Shown here in pieces: positions 54,115 through 63,237 of a stretch of DNA of 64,000 bases. Made by a program: the position numbers and the translations under genes. Below the pieces are notes generated by a model. It was not told where the DNA came from. It saw nothing but the letters and a program-made list of their open reading frames with translations, and ran no database searches. Source of the DNA: Alphaproteobacteria bacterium (GTDB lineage: Bacteria; Pseudomonadota; Alphaproteobacteria; Rickettsiales; SXRF01). The stretch covers positions 124,001-188,000 of the forward strand of contig JAGVLO010000007.1 in the NCBI GenBank assembly GCA_020049775.1, given 5' to 3'. How positions within the stretch are numbered: the stretch's first letter is position 1; every line of letters starts with the position of its first letter.

Positions 54115-54204
54115 TGGCGGAGGGGATGGGATTCGAACCCACGTTACGGTTTCCCGTAAACACGCTTTCCAAGCGGGCGCCATAGACCACTCGGCCACCC
54201 CTCC
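54115..54204 (-). tRNA. tRNA-Ser(GGA)
   Basis: A class II tRNA on the minus strand. The seven-base acceptor stem is formed by GGAGGGG and CCCCTCC, the discriminator is G, and CCA is encoded (54117-54115). The anticodon GGA is at 54170-54168 in the loop TTGGAAA. The long variable arm (TTACGG...CCGTAA) identifies serine. The T-loop GTTCGAATC is standard. Its 3' end is the attachment site of the adjacent integrative element and has remained intact. Confidence 0.98.
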
Positions 54205-54266
54205 GAGGTGAGGAAATGCCAGAGCCGGCCGCGCTTGTCAATGGCTACGTTACGGGGTGGAATTTA

Positions 54267-54704
54267 CTAATCTTCGGACTTTTCAATCTCTTCGCGAATC
54301 TGGCCACCCCATTTTTTGACCAGAAAGTAGCCATATACCAGATTTATGCCCTGACACGCCGACGCCAGCAGGATAAACAGCGCAGTGGTGGCGTCGCCCA
54401 CCTCGTGCGTCATATAGCGCCACGCACCGAACACGCACAACACATCCGCCGCGCATTCGCGGTAATAAAAATACTGCCGTTCCTTCAGCAAGGTATAAAG
54501 CACATGCGGCGCCAGCTTGTAAAAATAGCCGCGCCCCGGCGGGCCGAACAGCTGGTTGAGTTTTTCGCGGTCCATGATGGAGGTTATCTGGCGCAACGAA
54601 AGGATATACGGGCGGCCTGTTTTGATGTCGTTCCAGCAATACACGTATGATATCAGCGACAGCGCCGACATAATGAAAATCAAGACCAGAAAAATCGCGC
54701 TCAT
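54267..54704 (-). CDS. Membrane protein of unknown function, 145 aa
   Basis: A small protein with an N-terminal membrane helix ('IFLVLIFIMSALSLISYVYC') and one or two more hydrophobic segments near the C-terminus ('DATTALFILLASACQGINLV'). The middle is hydrophilic with 'LFGPPGRGYFYKLAPHVL'. I do not recognise the family. ATG 54704 overlaps the ratA stop by four bases (ATGA), so it is translationally coupled as the last gene of the lipA run. Confidence 0.72.
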   Translation of the reverse strand: MSAIFLVLIFIMSALSLISYVYCWNDIKTGRPYILSLRQITSIMDREKLNQLFGPPGRGYFYKLAPHVLYTLLKERQYFYYRECAADVLCVFGAWRYMTHEVGDATTALFILLASACQGINLVYGYFLVKKWGGQIREEIEKSED

Positions 54705-55168
54705 GCCTTTGCCTTTGAATATAGCGCATCGGCGCGGGTGCGGAAAGCGCCGACCATTTTGGCCGTGGCCTTGCCAAACAAGCTGCCGATGAGCTTTTCC
54801 AACATGCGCGAACGGAATTTAAAATCAAGGAAGAAGTCGATATCCGCGCCGCCCCCTGCCCTTGGCGTAAAGCGCCAGCGGTTGACAAGATGCTCAAACG
54901 GTCCTTTGATCATGGTAACGTCGATTGCCCCCGCTTCGGCTTCCGTCGCTGGAGGGGTGAGCAACACGCGTGACACATAGCTTTCCGTCATGTGTGAAAA
55001 GGAAATCACCAGCTCGGCCATCAGCTCGTTTTCACCTTCCTTGCGCTCGAGAATACGCGCAGCGCGGCACCATGGCAGGAATTCGGGGTAGCATTCAATA
55101 TCGGCCACGAGATCGAAAAGCTGTCGTGTGGTGTAAGGGGAAATCTGTTGTTCGCTATGGGCAGGCAT
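54701..55168 (-). CDS. ratA: RatA/COQ10-type START-like protein
   Basis: A 155-residue START-fold protein. The beginning 'YTTRQLFDLVADIECYPEFL' and 'PWCRAARIL' are the family's signature, followed by strands up to 'FFLDFKFRSRMLEKLIGSLF' and a C-terminal helix. In eukaryotes and alphaproteobacteria this family (COQ10) binds ubiquinone and helps respiration; E. coli RatA was reported to inhibit 70S ribosome assembly. In this neighbourhood the quinone role is more likely. The start ATG 55168 fits the domain; a much longer frame exists upstream but overlaps the previous gene. It is two bases from the 55171 stop. Confidence 0.88.
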   Translation of the reverse strand: MPAHSEQQISPYTTRQLFDLVADIECYPEFLPWCRAARILERKEGENELMAELVISFSHMTESYVSRVLLTPPATEAEAGAIDVTMIKGPFEHLVNRWRFTPRAGGGADIDFFLDFKFRSRMLEKLIGSLFGKATAKMVGAFRTRADALYSKAKA

Positions 55169-55170
55169 AG

Positions 55171-55617
55171 TTATTCGATTACCAGCTTCATGCGTGTCAT
55201 CACGCGGATAAACACTTCCCACATCAGGATGTACATATAGCCGAACGGGATGATTATAACAGGATGGGCAAACAGGTTCATGGCGTTGAATTGCAGCGTT
55301 ACCAGAAAATCCCCAACCACGGAAAACGGCACATACATCAGCGGTACAAGCAGGAAATGATGTTCGATATGGTCGTCGCCATGCCCCAATTCCATAACCC
55401 AGAACGAAATCATGGTAAACACAAACACAGGCAGCGCCCACCCGCCGATAAAGAGCAGGAAGTTGGGGTTGACGCTCAGGTTACTGAAAAAATAATAGGC
55501 GTTCGGGTAGTTATTATACCACAACCATTCTACAAACGGGGTGTTGAGTATCATCACCCTGAACACCAGCGGCAAACATAACGCGATATAAAACAGCCAG
55601 TGTCTTGGCATGGGCAA
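55171..55617 (-). CDS. Integral membrane protein, 148 aa
   Basis: Four hydrophobic segments ('WLFYIALCLPLVFRVMIL', then 'FLLFIGGWALPVFVFTMISF', and two more), with a loop rich in Asp/His between the second and third: 'ELGHGDDHIEHHF'. The His/Asp cluster could bind a metal, which would match the neighbouring iron/manganese transporter, but this is an inference. I do not recognise the family. It lies between the VIT1-like transporter and ratA in the same run. Confidence 0.75.
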   Translation of the reverse strand: MPMPRHWLFYIALCLPLVFRVMILNTPFVEWLWYNNYPNAYYFFSNLSVNPNFLLFIGGWALPVFVFTMISFWVMELGHGDDHIEHHFLLVPLMYVPFSVVGDFLVTLQFNAMNLFAHPVIIIPFGYMYILMWEVFIRVMTRMKLVIE

Positions 55618-55635
55618 ACAACCCTGAAATGTGTT

Positions 55636-56337
55636 TTATGCAATCATGCTGGCAACGCCATAAGCAGTGGCGGCAGCAAGCGAGCCTATCAGTGTGGTCT
55701 GCATCGCCGACCTGATGGGCTTCTGGCCCGTAAAGTACCCCTTAAACGCGCCAAATGCAAACAATGCCACAAGCCCGACCACCACCGACACCGGCAGGGC
55801 CTCGCTGACCTTCTCAAGGAAAATATAGGGCAGCAGCGGCACAAGCCCGCCCAGCATATAGGCGCTGCCGATAATCAGCGGACTTTGGTAGATACGCCGC
55901 GCATCGGGGCGCTCCAGCCCCAGCTCGAAACGCATCATGAAATCTACCCATTTTTTCGGGTTATCGCTGATACCTGCCACCACAGCCGGCACATGCACTT
56001 CCGGCACGCCGAAATCGCGCAATATATCTCCCACTTCCTTGGCCTCGACATGCGGCAAGCGCTCCACTTCCCAGTATTCACGCTGTTCTTCGGCCTCATA
56101 ATGCTCTTTTTCCGTTTTCGCGCCGAGATAGCCCCCCAGCCCCATGGCTATTGTGCCTGCGGCAATTTCGGCCACCCCCGCCGTTACAATCAGCCCTGTG
56201 GAATCAATTACCCCCGCCAGCCCCGCCGCCAACGCAAACGGCACGGTAAGGCCGTCGGCCATGCCAATTACAAAGTCACGCATTCCGGCCGATGACTGCA
56301 GGTGATGTTCGTGGTGCGGGTGGTGGTGCTGGCTCAT
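55636..56337 (-). CDS. VIT1/CCC1-family Fe2+/Mn2+ transporter
   Basis: A 233-residue membrane protein. The N-terminal '[20 protein letters not shown]' is the first membrane helix of the family with its conserved Asp and Gly, followed by '[20 protein letters not shown]' and the cytoplasmic metal-binding helical hairpin rich in Glu ('[14 protein letters not shown]'). The C-terminus has three more helices. VIT1/CCC1 proteins export iron or manganese from the cytoplasm by proton exchange. The start overlaps the lipA stop by four bases. Iron handling fits a neighbour that makes and consumes Fe-S clusters. Confidence 0.92.
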   Translation of the reverse strand: MSQHHHPHHEHHLQSSAGMRDFVIGMADGLTVPFALAAGLAGVIDSTGLIVTAGVAEIAAGTIAMGLGGYLGAKTEKEHYEAEEQREYWEVERLPHVEAKEVGDILRDFGVPEVHVPAVVAGISDNPKKWVDFMMRFELGLERPDARRIYQSPLIIGSAYMLGGLVPLLPYIFLEKVSEALPVSVVVGLVALFAFGAFKGYFTGQKPIRSAMQTTLIGSLAAATAYGVASMIA

Positions 56338-57254
56338 TGGGCAGCCAGTTTTTGCTCTTGTAACTTTTCGTCCCTCGCCGCCTTCATCTTGGCGAAGTCG
56401 TCGCCCGCGTGATAGCTGGAGCGCGTGAGCGGCGTGGCGGATACCATCAGGAAACCTTTGGCTTTCGCCTGCCTGCCGTAAATATCGAACTCTTCCGGCG
56501 TGATGTAAGCTTCCACCTTCGCGTGCTGCGGCGTGGGCTGCAGATATTGGCCGATGGTCATGAAATCCACGTCGGCAGCGCGCAGATCATCCATCACCTG
56601 CTGCACTTCTTCCTTGCTTTCACCCAACCCCACCATCAGGCCGGATTTGGTAAAAATTGACGGGTCGATTTCTTTCACGGTTTTGAGCAAATGCAGTGAG
56701 TTGAAATAACGCGCGCCCGGGCGGATGGTTTTATACAGCCTCGGCACGGTTTCGATATTGTGGTTATACACGTCCGGCCTTGCCTTCGCCACGATGGCGA
56801 TGCCGTGTTCCTTGCGCAGGAAATCCGGCGTCAGCACTTCGATAGTGGTGTCCGGCGCGCGCTTGCGTATGGCGCGTATGCACTCGGCGAAATGCTCTGC
56901 ACCGCCATCCTCAAGGTCGTCGCGGTCAACAGACGTAATCACCACATGGTGCAGTTTCAGCTCCGATATGGCCTGTGCGAGGTTTTCCGGCTCATGCGGA
57001 TTAAGCGCGCCCGGCACACCGGTTTTGATGTTGCAGAATGCGCAGGCGCGGGTGCAGGTATCGCCCATAATCATCACGGTGGCGTGCTTCTGGCTCCAGC
57101 ATTCGCCAATGTTCGGGCAAGCCGCTTCTTCGCAGACGGTGTTGAGTTTCAGCTTGTGGATAATGTCGCGCGTGGCCTGATATTCGCGTGATACAGGTGC
57201 TTTAACGCGTATCCAGTCTGGTTTTGCTAATTTTTTATTATTATCTTCCAGCAT
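56334..57254 (-). CDS. lipA: Lipoyl synthase LipA
   Basis: A 306-residue radical-SAM enzyme that inserts two sulfur atoms into octanoyl-protein to make lipoyl groups on 2-oxoacid dehydrogenases. Both iron-sulfur clusters are complete: Cys41, Cys46 and Cys52 bind the auxiliary cluster that is sacrificed as the sulfur source, and Cys67, Cys71 and Cys74 in 'CTRACAFC' bind the SAM cluster. The C-terminal '[10 protein letters not shown]' supplies the conserved Ser. ATG 57254 is preceded by AAGGAAG; a longer frame upstream overlaps rpoZ and is not the start. It heads the five-gene run lipA-55636-55171-ratA-54267. Confidence 0.97.
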   Translation of the reverse strand: MLEDNNKKLAKPDWIRVKAPVSREYQATRDIIHKLKLNTVCEEAACPNIGECWSQKHATVMIMGDTCTRACAFCNIKTGVPGALNPHEPENLAQAISELKLHHVVITSVDRDDLEDGGAEHFAECIRAIRKRAPDTTIEVLTPDFLRKEHGIAIVAKARPDVYNHNIETVPRLYKTIRPGARYFNSLHLLKTVKEIDPSIFTKSGLMVGLGESKEEVQQVMDDLRAADVDFMTIGQYLQPTPQHAKVEAYITPEEFDIYGRQAKAKGFLMVSATPLTRSSYHAGDDFAKMKAARDEKLQEQKLAAQ

Positions 57255-57372
57255 GTTAGAAACTTCCTTACGGATTAGAAAAAAGGCACGAAAAAGCTTG
57301 TCTAAACCGTAAAAATCCTTTAAAAGCTGCACTCTTCCAGAATTTACACCGAATTGCAAGGAGCAAAACCTC

Positions 57373-57762
57373 ATGGCACGCGTCACCGTAGAAGACTGCA
57401 TTATACAGGTTCCCAACCGTTTTGAGCTGGTTTTACTGGCCTCTCAGCGTGCCAAGCAGATTACTTCCGGCAACCCGTTGACCATTGAGCGTGATAACGA
57501 CAAAGACGCTGTTGTTTCCCTGCGCGAAATCGCTGACCAGACCATCAGCCTCGACCAGCTTCAGGAAAACCTGATCCATAGCTTCTTCAAGCATCCGATT
57601 TCCGATATCGCTGACAAGAAACTGCTCACCGCCGGTGAAGAAATTCCCGCCGAAGTCGAAGAAGCCTTTAAGGATGCTGCGCAGAATATCAGCGTACAGC
57701 CTGCTGCTTCCGAAGATGATGGCATGGCATTCGGTGAAGACAACGTCGAAACCGAAGACTAA
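57373..57762 (+). CDS. rpoZ: RNA polymerase omega subunit RpoZ
   Basis: A 129-residue omega subunit: '[19 protein letters not shown]' and '[13 protein letters not shown]', then '[20 protein letters not shown]'. These match alphaproteobacterial RpoZ throughout; the acidic C-terminal extension is also usual there. Omega helps assemble and stabilise the beta' subunit. AAGGAGC precedes ATG. It is divergent from lipA with 118 bases between them. No spoT/relA gene follows, unlike the arrangement in many alphaproteobacteria; kdpD converges on it instead. Confidence 0.97.
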   Translation: MARVTVEDCIIQVPNRFELVLLASQRAKQITSGNPLTIERDNDKDAVVSLREIADQTISLDQLQENLIHSFFKHPISDIADKKLLTAGEEIPAEVEEAFKDAAQNISVQPAASEDDGMAFGEDNVETED

Positions 57763-57798
57763 TAGCTTCCCGCTAATCTACTCATTAATTTAAATTGA

Positions 57799-60519
57799 TT
57801 ACTCGGCTTCCTGCGTGCGTATCGGCAGGGTGAAGGTAAATGCCGCGCCTTTGGGCTGGGTGTTCTGCCCCCAGATTTTGCCGCCATGGGCGTGGATAAT
57901 ACCACGGCAGATGGCAAGCCCAAGGCCGCCACCTTTTGGCTCGCCGCCGCGGGTATCTTTTTTGATATCGCCTGCATAGAATTTATCGAAGATGCGCTCT
58001 TCCTCACCCGCCGGAATGCCCGGACCGTCGTCAGACACAATCACATGCACATCGGGTTTAACCGTCTGCGCGGTGATGGTGATGGTGGTTCCTGACGGCG
58101 TGTATTCCGCTGCATTTTCCAGCAGGTTGATAAGTACCTGCTCAATCAGCAGACCGTCCATGCGCAGCAGCGGCAAGCCATGCTCGATGTTGGTCACTAC
58201 CTTGTGCTTGCCCAGCTTGGGGTCAACACGCATAAGGGCCGAACCAATCAATTCCTCGATGAAATAAAGCTCCCTGTTCAGTTTTACCGATCCTGATTCA
58301 AGGCTGGATACGTCAAGCAGGTTGGTCACCATGCGAGCAAGGCGCGCGCCTTCTTCGTGAATGGAACGCAGCAATTCCTTGCGGTATTCTTCAGTAATCT
58401 TCCCGCCTTCCAGCAACAGCGTGCTGGCCGCGCCGGTAATGGCCGCCAGCGGTGTGCGCAGGTCGTGTGATACGGAAGACAGCAGGATATTGCGGAGCTT
58501 TTCGCTTTCCGCCTCAATCATAGTTTGTTCTACAAGCTCGGCAGCATTAGCACGCTCAAGTGCCGAAGCGGTAATGTTGGCCAGCGCCTCCAGTATTTCC
58601 ACCTTGTCTGTAGCAAAGCCTTGCGGTGATTGTTCGTGTGGCATAGCACCGATAACACCAACCACACCGCCTGAGCTAATCATGGGAACATAAAGCGCCT
58701 TTGCAGAAGGCAGCGTATCTGTGCCGAGTCCGGCATTTTGGCTGTGGGTAAATGTCCAGTTGGCAACGCTCTCCTCGCGTACGGGATCGATGGAGCGCGC
58801 TTCCGTTTCCGTTTCCGCCACCACGGTTTGCAATAGCCCCTTGTTGTCCGGCAGCCACAGAAAAATATCGCTGTCAAGAACGTCCGACATATGTTGCGCG
58901 GCAATCTGCGCCAGCGTGATTTTGCCACGGCTGGCAGTCAGCTCACGAGTCATGGCAAATAGTGTTGATGTGTTCTTTTCACGCTTACGCGCTGAAATTG
59001 CCTGAAGCCTGAGATGCGCCGTTTGCGATCCGATAATCATGCCCGTAATCATCAGCACGATAATCGTAACCAGATGCTGGTCGTCAGAAAGTTTCAGCGA
59101 GTATTTCGGATTCATGAAAAAGAAATTCAGCGCAAACGCTGAAGTTACCGTAGTCAGCAGCGAAGGCCAGCGGCCATAGCGCAGCGCGATACTGACAATG
59201 CCGATAAGGTAGCCAAGCACAAGATTTACGGTTTCAACATGCGGCGCAGCAGGAAACAGCAGCAGCGTACAGAATACCGTCATCAACCCCGCATAGAGGT
59301 AATGCTGCCAGGGCGATTTGGTTTTCCAGAACGGAGACGTCAGCGTTTTGCGCTCTTCCGAATCACCCGTTACAATGTAAACGTCGATATCCGCCGAGCC
59401 GCGTATCAGCTGGTCTGCCAGCGTACCCCATAGAATTTCCTGCCAGCGCGGACGCGGCGTTTTGCCAACAATGATTTTAGTAATGCCGTTTTCACGGGCA
59501 TAGGTCAGGATTTCATCAGCGGCTTTCTGATGGCCCTGAATAATGTGCGGTGTGCCACCCATGCGTTCTGCAAGGCGCAGCGTGCGTTCAACGGCTTCCT
59601 GCCCTTCCTTGTTCAGGCGGTAATGCCGCTCGTTTTCGATATAGATAGCCGCCCAGTGCGCCTTTAAGCCACCGGACATACGCTTGGCCACACGCACCAG
59701 CTTTACCGAAAGTGCGTCTGGCCCTATGCAGACCATGATACGTTCAGCGCCGCTCCAGCCATGCGCACCGCCGTCTTTGGTCTTGTACATGTCCATGAGT
59801 GCGTCCACACGCTCGGCGGTGCGGCGAAGCGCAAGCTCGCGTAGCGCAATCAGGTTGCTTTTCTTGAAAAAGTTCTGGGCTGCACGCTTCTTGGCTTCCG
59901 GCGCTATGTAAACTTTGCCCTCTTTAAGCCGCTTGAGCAATTCTTCTGACGGAATGTCCACCAGCGAGATTTCGTCTGCCTTGTCGAAAAGTGCATCAGG
60001 CACCGTTTCCTTAACCCACACGCCAGTGATACGCGCCACCACATCGTTGAGGCTTTCAAGATGCTGCACATTAATAGTTGTGTAAACACTAATGCCTGCA
60101 TCCAGCAACTCTTCCACGTCTTGCCAGCGTTTGGGGTGACGTGATCCGGGTGCGTTGCTGTGCGCCAGTTCGTCAAGCAATATGAGCTGCGGCTTACGCA
60201 AGAGCGCAGCATCGATATCGAATTCCTTGATGAGCGTACCGCGGTACTGCACTTCGCGGTTAGGAAGAATGGGCAGGCCTTCCACCAGCTTCTTGGTTTC
60301 TTCGCGACCATGCGTTTCCACAAGGCCAATCATCACGTCTATATTTTCTGCTAATGCCTGCTTGCCTGCCGACAACATGGCATACGTCTTGCCTACACCT
60401 GCGCAGGCACCAAAGAATATCTTGAGTTTACCGCGTTTGCTCTCTTGCTGGGATTCCTTTTCCTCAGCGGCAATACGACTCAGTAGCTCGTCGGGATCTG
60501 GGCGGGATTCATCGTTCAT
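57799..60519 (-). CDS. kdpD: Potassium sensor histidine kinase KdpD
   Basis: A 906-residue full-length sensor. The N-terminal KdpD domain has Walker A 'GACAGVGKT' (37-45) and 'LILLDELAHSN', then a Usp-like domain, four membrane helices (about 395-500) with short loops, a GAF-like linker, and the kinase core: 'VSHDLRTPLAAI' with phospho-acceptor His685, N-box 'NLLENAAEYTPSG', and G-boxes 'DDGPGI' and 'GGGLGLAI'. It senses potassium limitation and turgor-related signals and would phosphorylate KdpE. It lies 55 bases after kdpC. No response-regulator gene follows: the next gene, rpoZ, is convergent. Confidence 0.97.
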   Translation of the reverse strand: MNDESRPDPDELLSRIAAEEKESQQESKRGKLKIFFGACAGVGKTYAMLSAGKQALAENIDVMIGLVETHGREETKKLVEGLPILPNREVQYRGTLIKEFDIDAALLRKPQLILLDELAHSNAPGSRHPKRWQDVEELLDAGISVYTTINVQHLESLNDVVARITGVWVKETVPDALFDKADEISLVDIPSEELLKRLKEGKVYIAPEAKKRAAQNFFKKSNLIALRELALRRTAERVDALMDMYKTKDGGAHGWSGAERIMVCIGPDALSVKLVRVAKRMSGGLKAHWAAIYIENERHYRLNKEGQEAVERTLRLAERMGGTPHIIQGHQKAADEILTYARENGITKIIVGKTPRPRWQEILWGTLADQLIRGSADIDVYIVTGDSEERKTLTSPFWKTKSPWQHYLYAGLMTVFCTLLLFPAAPHVETVNLVLGYLIGIVSIALRYGRWPSLLTTVTSAFALNFFFMNPKYSLKLSDDQHLVTIIVLMITGMIIGSQTAHLRLQAISARKREKNTSTLFAMTRELTASRGKITLAQIAAQHMSDVLDSDIFLWLPDNKGLLQTVVAETETEARSIDPVREESVANWTFTHSQNAGLGTDTLPSAKALYVPMISSGGVVGVIGAMPHEQSPQGFATDKVEILEALANITASALERANAAELVEQTMIEAESEKLRNILLSSVSHDLRTPLAAITGAASTLLLEGGKITEEYRKELLRSIHEEGARLARMVTNLLDVSSLESGSVKLNRELYFIEELIGSALMRVDPKLGKHKVVTNIEHGLPLLRMDGLLIEQVLINLLENAAEYTPSGTTITITAQTVKPDVHVIVSDDGPGIPAGEEERIFDKFYAGDIKKDTRGGEPKGGGLGLAICRGIIHAHGGKIWGQNTQPKGAAFTFTLPIRTQEAE

Positions 60520-60574
60520 TCCAGCAATTTAGCGTATAAACTGGAAAATTCATCCTGTTTTTTTGGAAAGAACG

Positions 60575-61174
60575 TTAGTGGGGAGTCTTTTTTGCCAGCT
60601 CGTCGAGTGACATGTTGAGTTCGAGAACATTAACATAATCCTGCCCAAGCATACCAAACGCAAAGCCGCGAATGGTGGCAGCTTCAATAAGCTTCTTAAC
60701 ATCTTCCTGTTTCATGCTTCTTGCTTTTGCAACACGTGAAAGCTGGTAACTGGCAGATTCAAGACTGATATGAGGGTCAAGGCCGCTGGCAGAAGCAGTC
60801 ACCAGATCCATCGGTATATGTGCGGTGTTGTGGGTATCCACACGCTGCAGTTTACTGATATGTTCCTTCACGGCCTGTATCATCTTGGGATTGGAAGGGC
60901 TGAGGTTTGAGCCGCCGGATGCAGCCGCATTATAAGGCGGCGTGGTAGCCGAAGGCCTGCTCCAGAAATACCACTCATTGTCGAAACGCTGCCCAATCAG
61001 TTCCGAGCCAACTACTTTACCCCCCCATTCCACAAGGCTTCCGTTAGCCTTATGTGGAAACATCAACTGCGCTATTCCCATGACTATCATGGGGTAGATG
61101 CCGCCAAGCAATACAGTCATCACCAGTAGTAAACCGATGGTCCCACGCAGAATTTTCTTAGCGTCGCCCATCAT
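60575..61174 (-). CDS. kdpC: K+-transporting ATPase subunit KdpC
   Basis: A 199-residue KdpC with one N-terminal membrane helix ('[19 protein letters not shown]') and the periplasmic domain: '[18 protein letters not shown]', '[13 protein letters not shown]' and '[15 protein letters not shown]'. It is the accessory subunit of the high-affinity KdpFABC pump, thought to raise potassium affinity. The start overlaps the kdpB stop by four bases, so translation is coupled. Length and motifs are normal. Confidence 0.97.
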   Translation of the reverse strand: MMGDAKKILRGTIGLLLVMTVLLGGIYPMIVMGIAQLMFPHKANGSLVEWGGKVVGSELIGQRFDNEWYFWSRPSATTPPYNAAASGGSNLSPSNPKMIQAVKEHISKLQRVDTHNTAHIPMDLVTASASGLDPHISLESASYQLSRVAKARSMKQEDVKKLIEAATIRGFAFGMLGQDYVNVLELNMSLDELAKKTPH

Positions 61175-63237
61175 ACAGCCCCCACAAGCGCCAGAAGCAT
61201 GTCAATGCCCTTGATGGCAATGAAAGGCACAATCACACCGCTGCCGCCATAAATAAGCAGGTTGCGGCGCAGCAAGGCCGCAGCGCCAATCGGATGGTAA
61301 GGCACGCCCTTCAGCGCCACAGGAATCAGCAACACGATAAGCAGGGCATTAAAGATAATAGCCGAAAGCATGGCCGACACCGGTGATGTCAACTGCATGA
61401 CATTAAGGGTCTGCAGCTCAGGATATGTGCTGGCGAACGCGGCGGGAATAATAGCAAAATATTTGGTGATATCGTTGGTGATAGAAAATGTAGTAAGTGA
61501 ACCGCGCGTCATCAGCAACTGTTTACCAATTTCTACAATCTCAATCAACTTGGTGGGGTCAGAGTCAAGGTCCACCATGTTGCCAGCTTCCTTTGCCGCC
61601 TGTGTGCCGCTGTTCATTACCACCGCCACGTCCGACTGGGCAAGAGCAGGCGCATCGTTGGTGCCGTCACCGACCATGGCCACCATTTCACCACCTGTCT
61701 GCATCTTGCGGATAAGTTTAAGCTTTGCTTCCGGTGTTGCCTGCGCAAGATAGTCGTCCACGCCTGCTTCGGTTGCAATGGCGGCTGCCGTCAGCGGATT
61801 ATCACCTGTAATCATGATGCTTCTGATGCCCATACGGCGAAGATCAGCAAGGCGTTCTTTAATCCCCGTCTTAACTACGTCTTTGAGATAAATCACGCCT
61901 ATGGCTTTGTTACCGTCAGCCACCACCAGAGGCGTGCCTCCGCCACGGGCGATTTCCTCTACCCTGCGGTTCACATCGTCGCCGACTGTCCCACCAAGGG
62001 TTTTCAGGTGGTTTTCAACCGCGTCGGCAGCGCCTTTTAGAATCTGGCGGTTGCCGATTTTAATGCCGCTATAGCGCGTTTCGGCGCTGAACTCGATAAA
62101 CTCGCTGCCTTCCGGTGCAGTCGCCACATCTGACATATTATATTTACGGCGCGCCAGCTGAACGATACTTTTTCCTTCCGGTGTCTGGTCAGACAGCGAT
62201 GACAGCTGCGCCACCTCCGCCAGTAGAAAAACATCAACTCCGAAAGCAGGATAAAACTCCACCGCCTGACGGTTGCCATGGGTAATAGTGCCGGTCTTGT
62301 CCAACAGCAGGCAATTTACATCGCCCGCCGCTTCCACCGCCCTGCCCGATGACGCAATTACGTTTGCCTGCAGCAGCCTGTTCATACCGGCAATGCCGAT
62401 GGCCGAAAGCAGGCCGCCTATGGTTGTCGGCGCAAGGCATACCAGCAACGCCACAAGCATGGTAGGTGTAATAGGCAAGTTGCCCGTACCCAACACACTG
62501 AATAGAGAAAACGGCAGCAGTGTTACCGTGAGCAGCAGGAATATCCATGTAAAGGCCGCCAGCAATATTGAAAGCGCAATTTCATTAGGGGTTTTCTGGC
62601 GCTTTGCGCCCTCGACCAGCGACACCATGCGGTCGATAAAACTTTCACCAGCATTGGCGGTAATGCGTATCACCAGCCAGTCAGACAGAACACGAGTACC
62701 GCCGGTCACGGCGTCGGAATCGCCACCGCTTTCACGGATTACAGGAGCGCTTTCACCCGTAATAGCGCTTTCATCCACCGAGGCGATACCATCTATCACC
62801 TGACCGTCGCCAGGTATGAAATCGCCCGCTTTCACAAGCACAATATCATCCTTGTGCAGTGAGGAAGCCGAGACCACCTGATAGTCGTCATGATTCTTGT
62901 TATTGCGCAGTTTTTTTGCATCCACCTCTTTACGCAGCGCACGCAGCGACTCGGCCTGCGCCTTACCGCGTCCTTCGGCAATGCTTTCTGCGAAATTGGC
63001 AAACAGCAGAGTAAACCAAAGCCACAGCGCAATCCATAATGTAAACCATGCCGGTTCGTGGCCGATGTCAGCGCCGGTAGTCATATGGTAGATATAAAAG
63101 CACGTAAGCATCAATGTGCAACAGTACACCACAAACATCACAGGGTTGCGCAGCTGGTTTGCGGGGTGCAGTTTGGTAAAAGTTCCTATTAAGGCTTGCG
63201 CAAGATTAGCATGGGCAGCAGGCACGGAATGTGTCAT
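61171..63237 (-). CDS. kdpB: K+-transporting P-type ATPase subunit KdpB
   Basis: A 688-residue P-type ATPase with all catalytic motifs: TGES (160-163) in the actuator domain, '[11 protein letters not shown]' with phosphorylated Asp313, the nucleotide-binding domain, and '[17 protein letters not shown]' in the hinge. Seven membrane helices are visible. It hydrolyses ATP to drive potassium through KdpA. The start overlaps kdpA and the stop overlaps kdpC, each by four bases. Confidence 0.98.
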   Translation of the reverse strand: MTHSVPAAHANLAQALIGTFTKLHPANQLRNPVMFVVYCCTLMLTCFYIYHMTTGADIGHEPAWFTLWIALWLWFTLLFANFAESIAEGRGKAQAESLRALRKEVDAKKLRNNKNHDDYQVVSASSLHKDDIVLVKAGDFIPGDGQVIDGIASVDESAITGESAPVIRESGGDSDAVTGGTRVLSDWLVIRITANAGESFIDRMVSLVEGAKRQKTPNEIALSILLAAFTWIFLLLTVTLLPFSLFSVLGTGNLPITPTMLVALLVCLAPTTIGGLLSAIGIAGMNRLLQANVIASSGRAVEAAGDVNCLLLDKTGTITHGNRQAVEFYPAFGVDVFLLAEVAQLSSLSDQTPEGKSIVQLARRKYNMSDVATAPEGSEFIEFSAETRYSGIKIGNRQILKGAADAVENHLKTLGGTVGDDVNRRVEEIARGGGTPLVVADGNKAIGVIYLKDVVKTGIKERLADLRRMGIRSIMITGDNPLTAAAIATEAGVDDYLAQATPEAKLKLIRKMQTGGEMVAMVGDGTNDAPALAQSDVAVVMNSGTQAAKEAGNMVDLDSDPTKLIEIVEIGKQLLMTRGSLTTFSITNDITKYFAIIPAAFASTYPELQTLNVMQLTSPVSAMLSAIIFNALLIVLLIPVALKGVPYHPIGAAALLRRNLLIYGGSGVIVPFIAIKGIDMLLALVGAV

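Larger units (their letters stand above)
47603..54128. mobile_element. Small integrative element at tRNA-Ser(GGA)
   Basis: About 6.5 kb between the tRNA-Ser 3' end and its imperfect copy at 47603-47617. The integrase gene is next to the tRNA and is read away from it. Accessory genes include an AlpA-like regulator, a DUF3631-type ATPase, an XRE regulator and three unrecognised exported or lipoprotein genes. The DNA is visibly lower in GC than the flanking lipA region. No conjugation or capsid genes are present, so it is a satellite-like or genomic-island element. The left border is an inference. Confidence 0.68.

Noticed and set aside
54283..54897. Long alternative minus-strand frame over the ratA/54267 region
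   Set aside because: It overlaps ratA and the membrane protein in another frame, and both of those have clear family or topology support.
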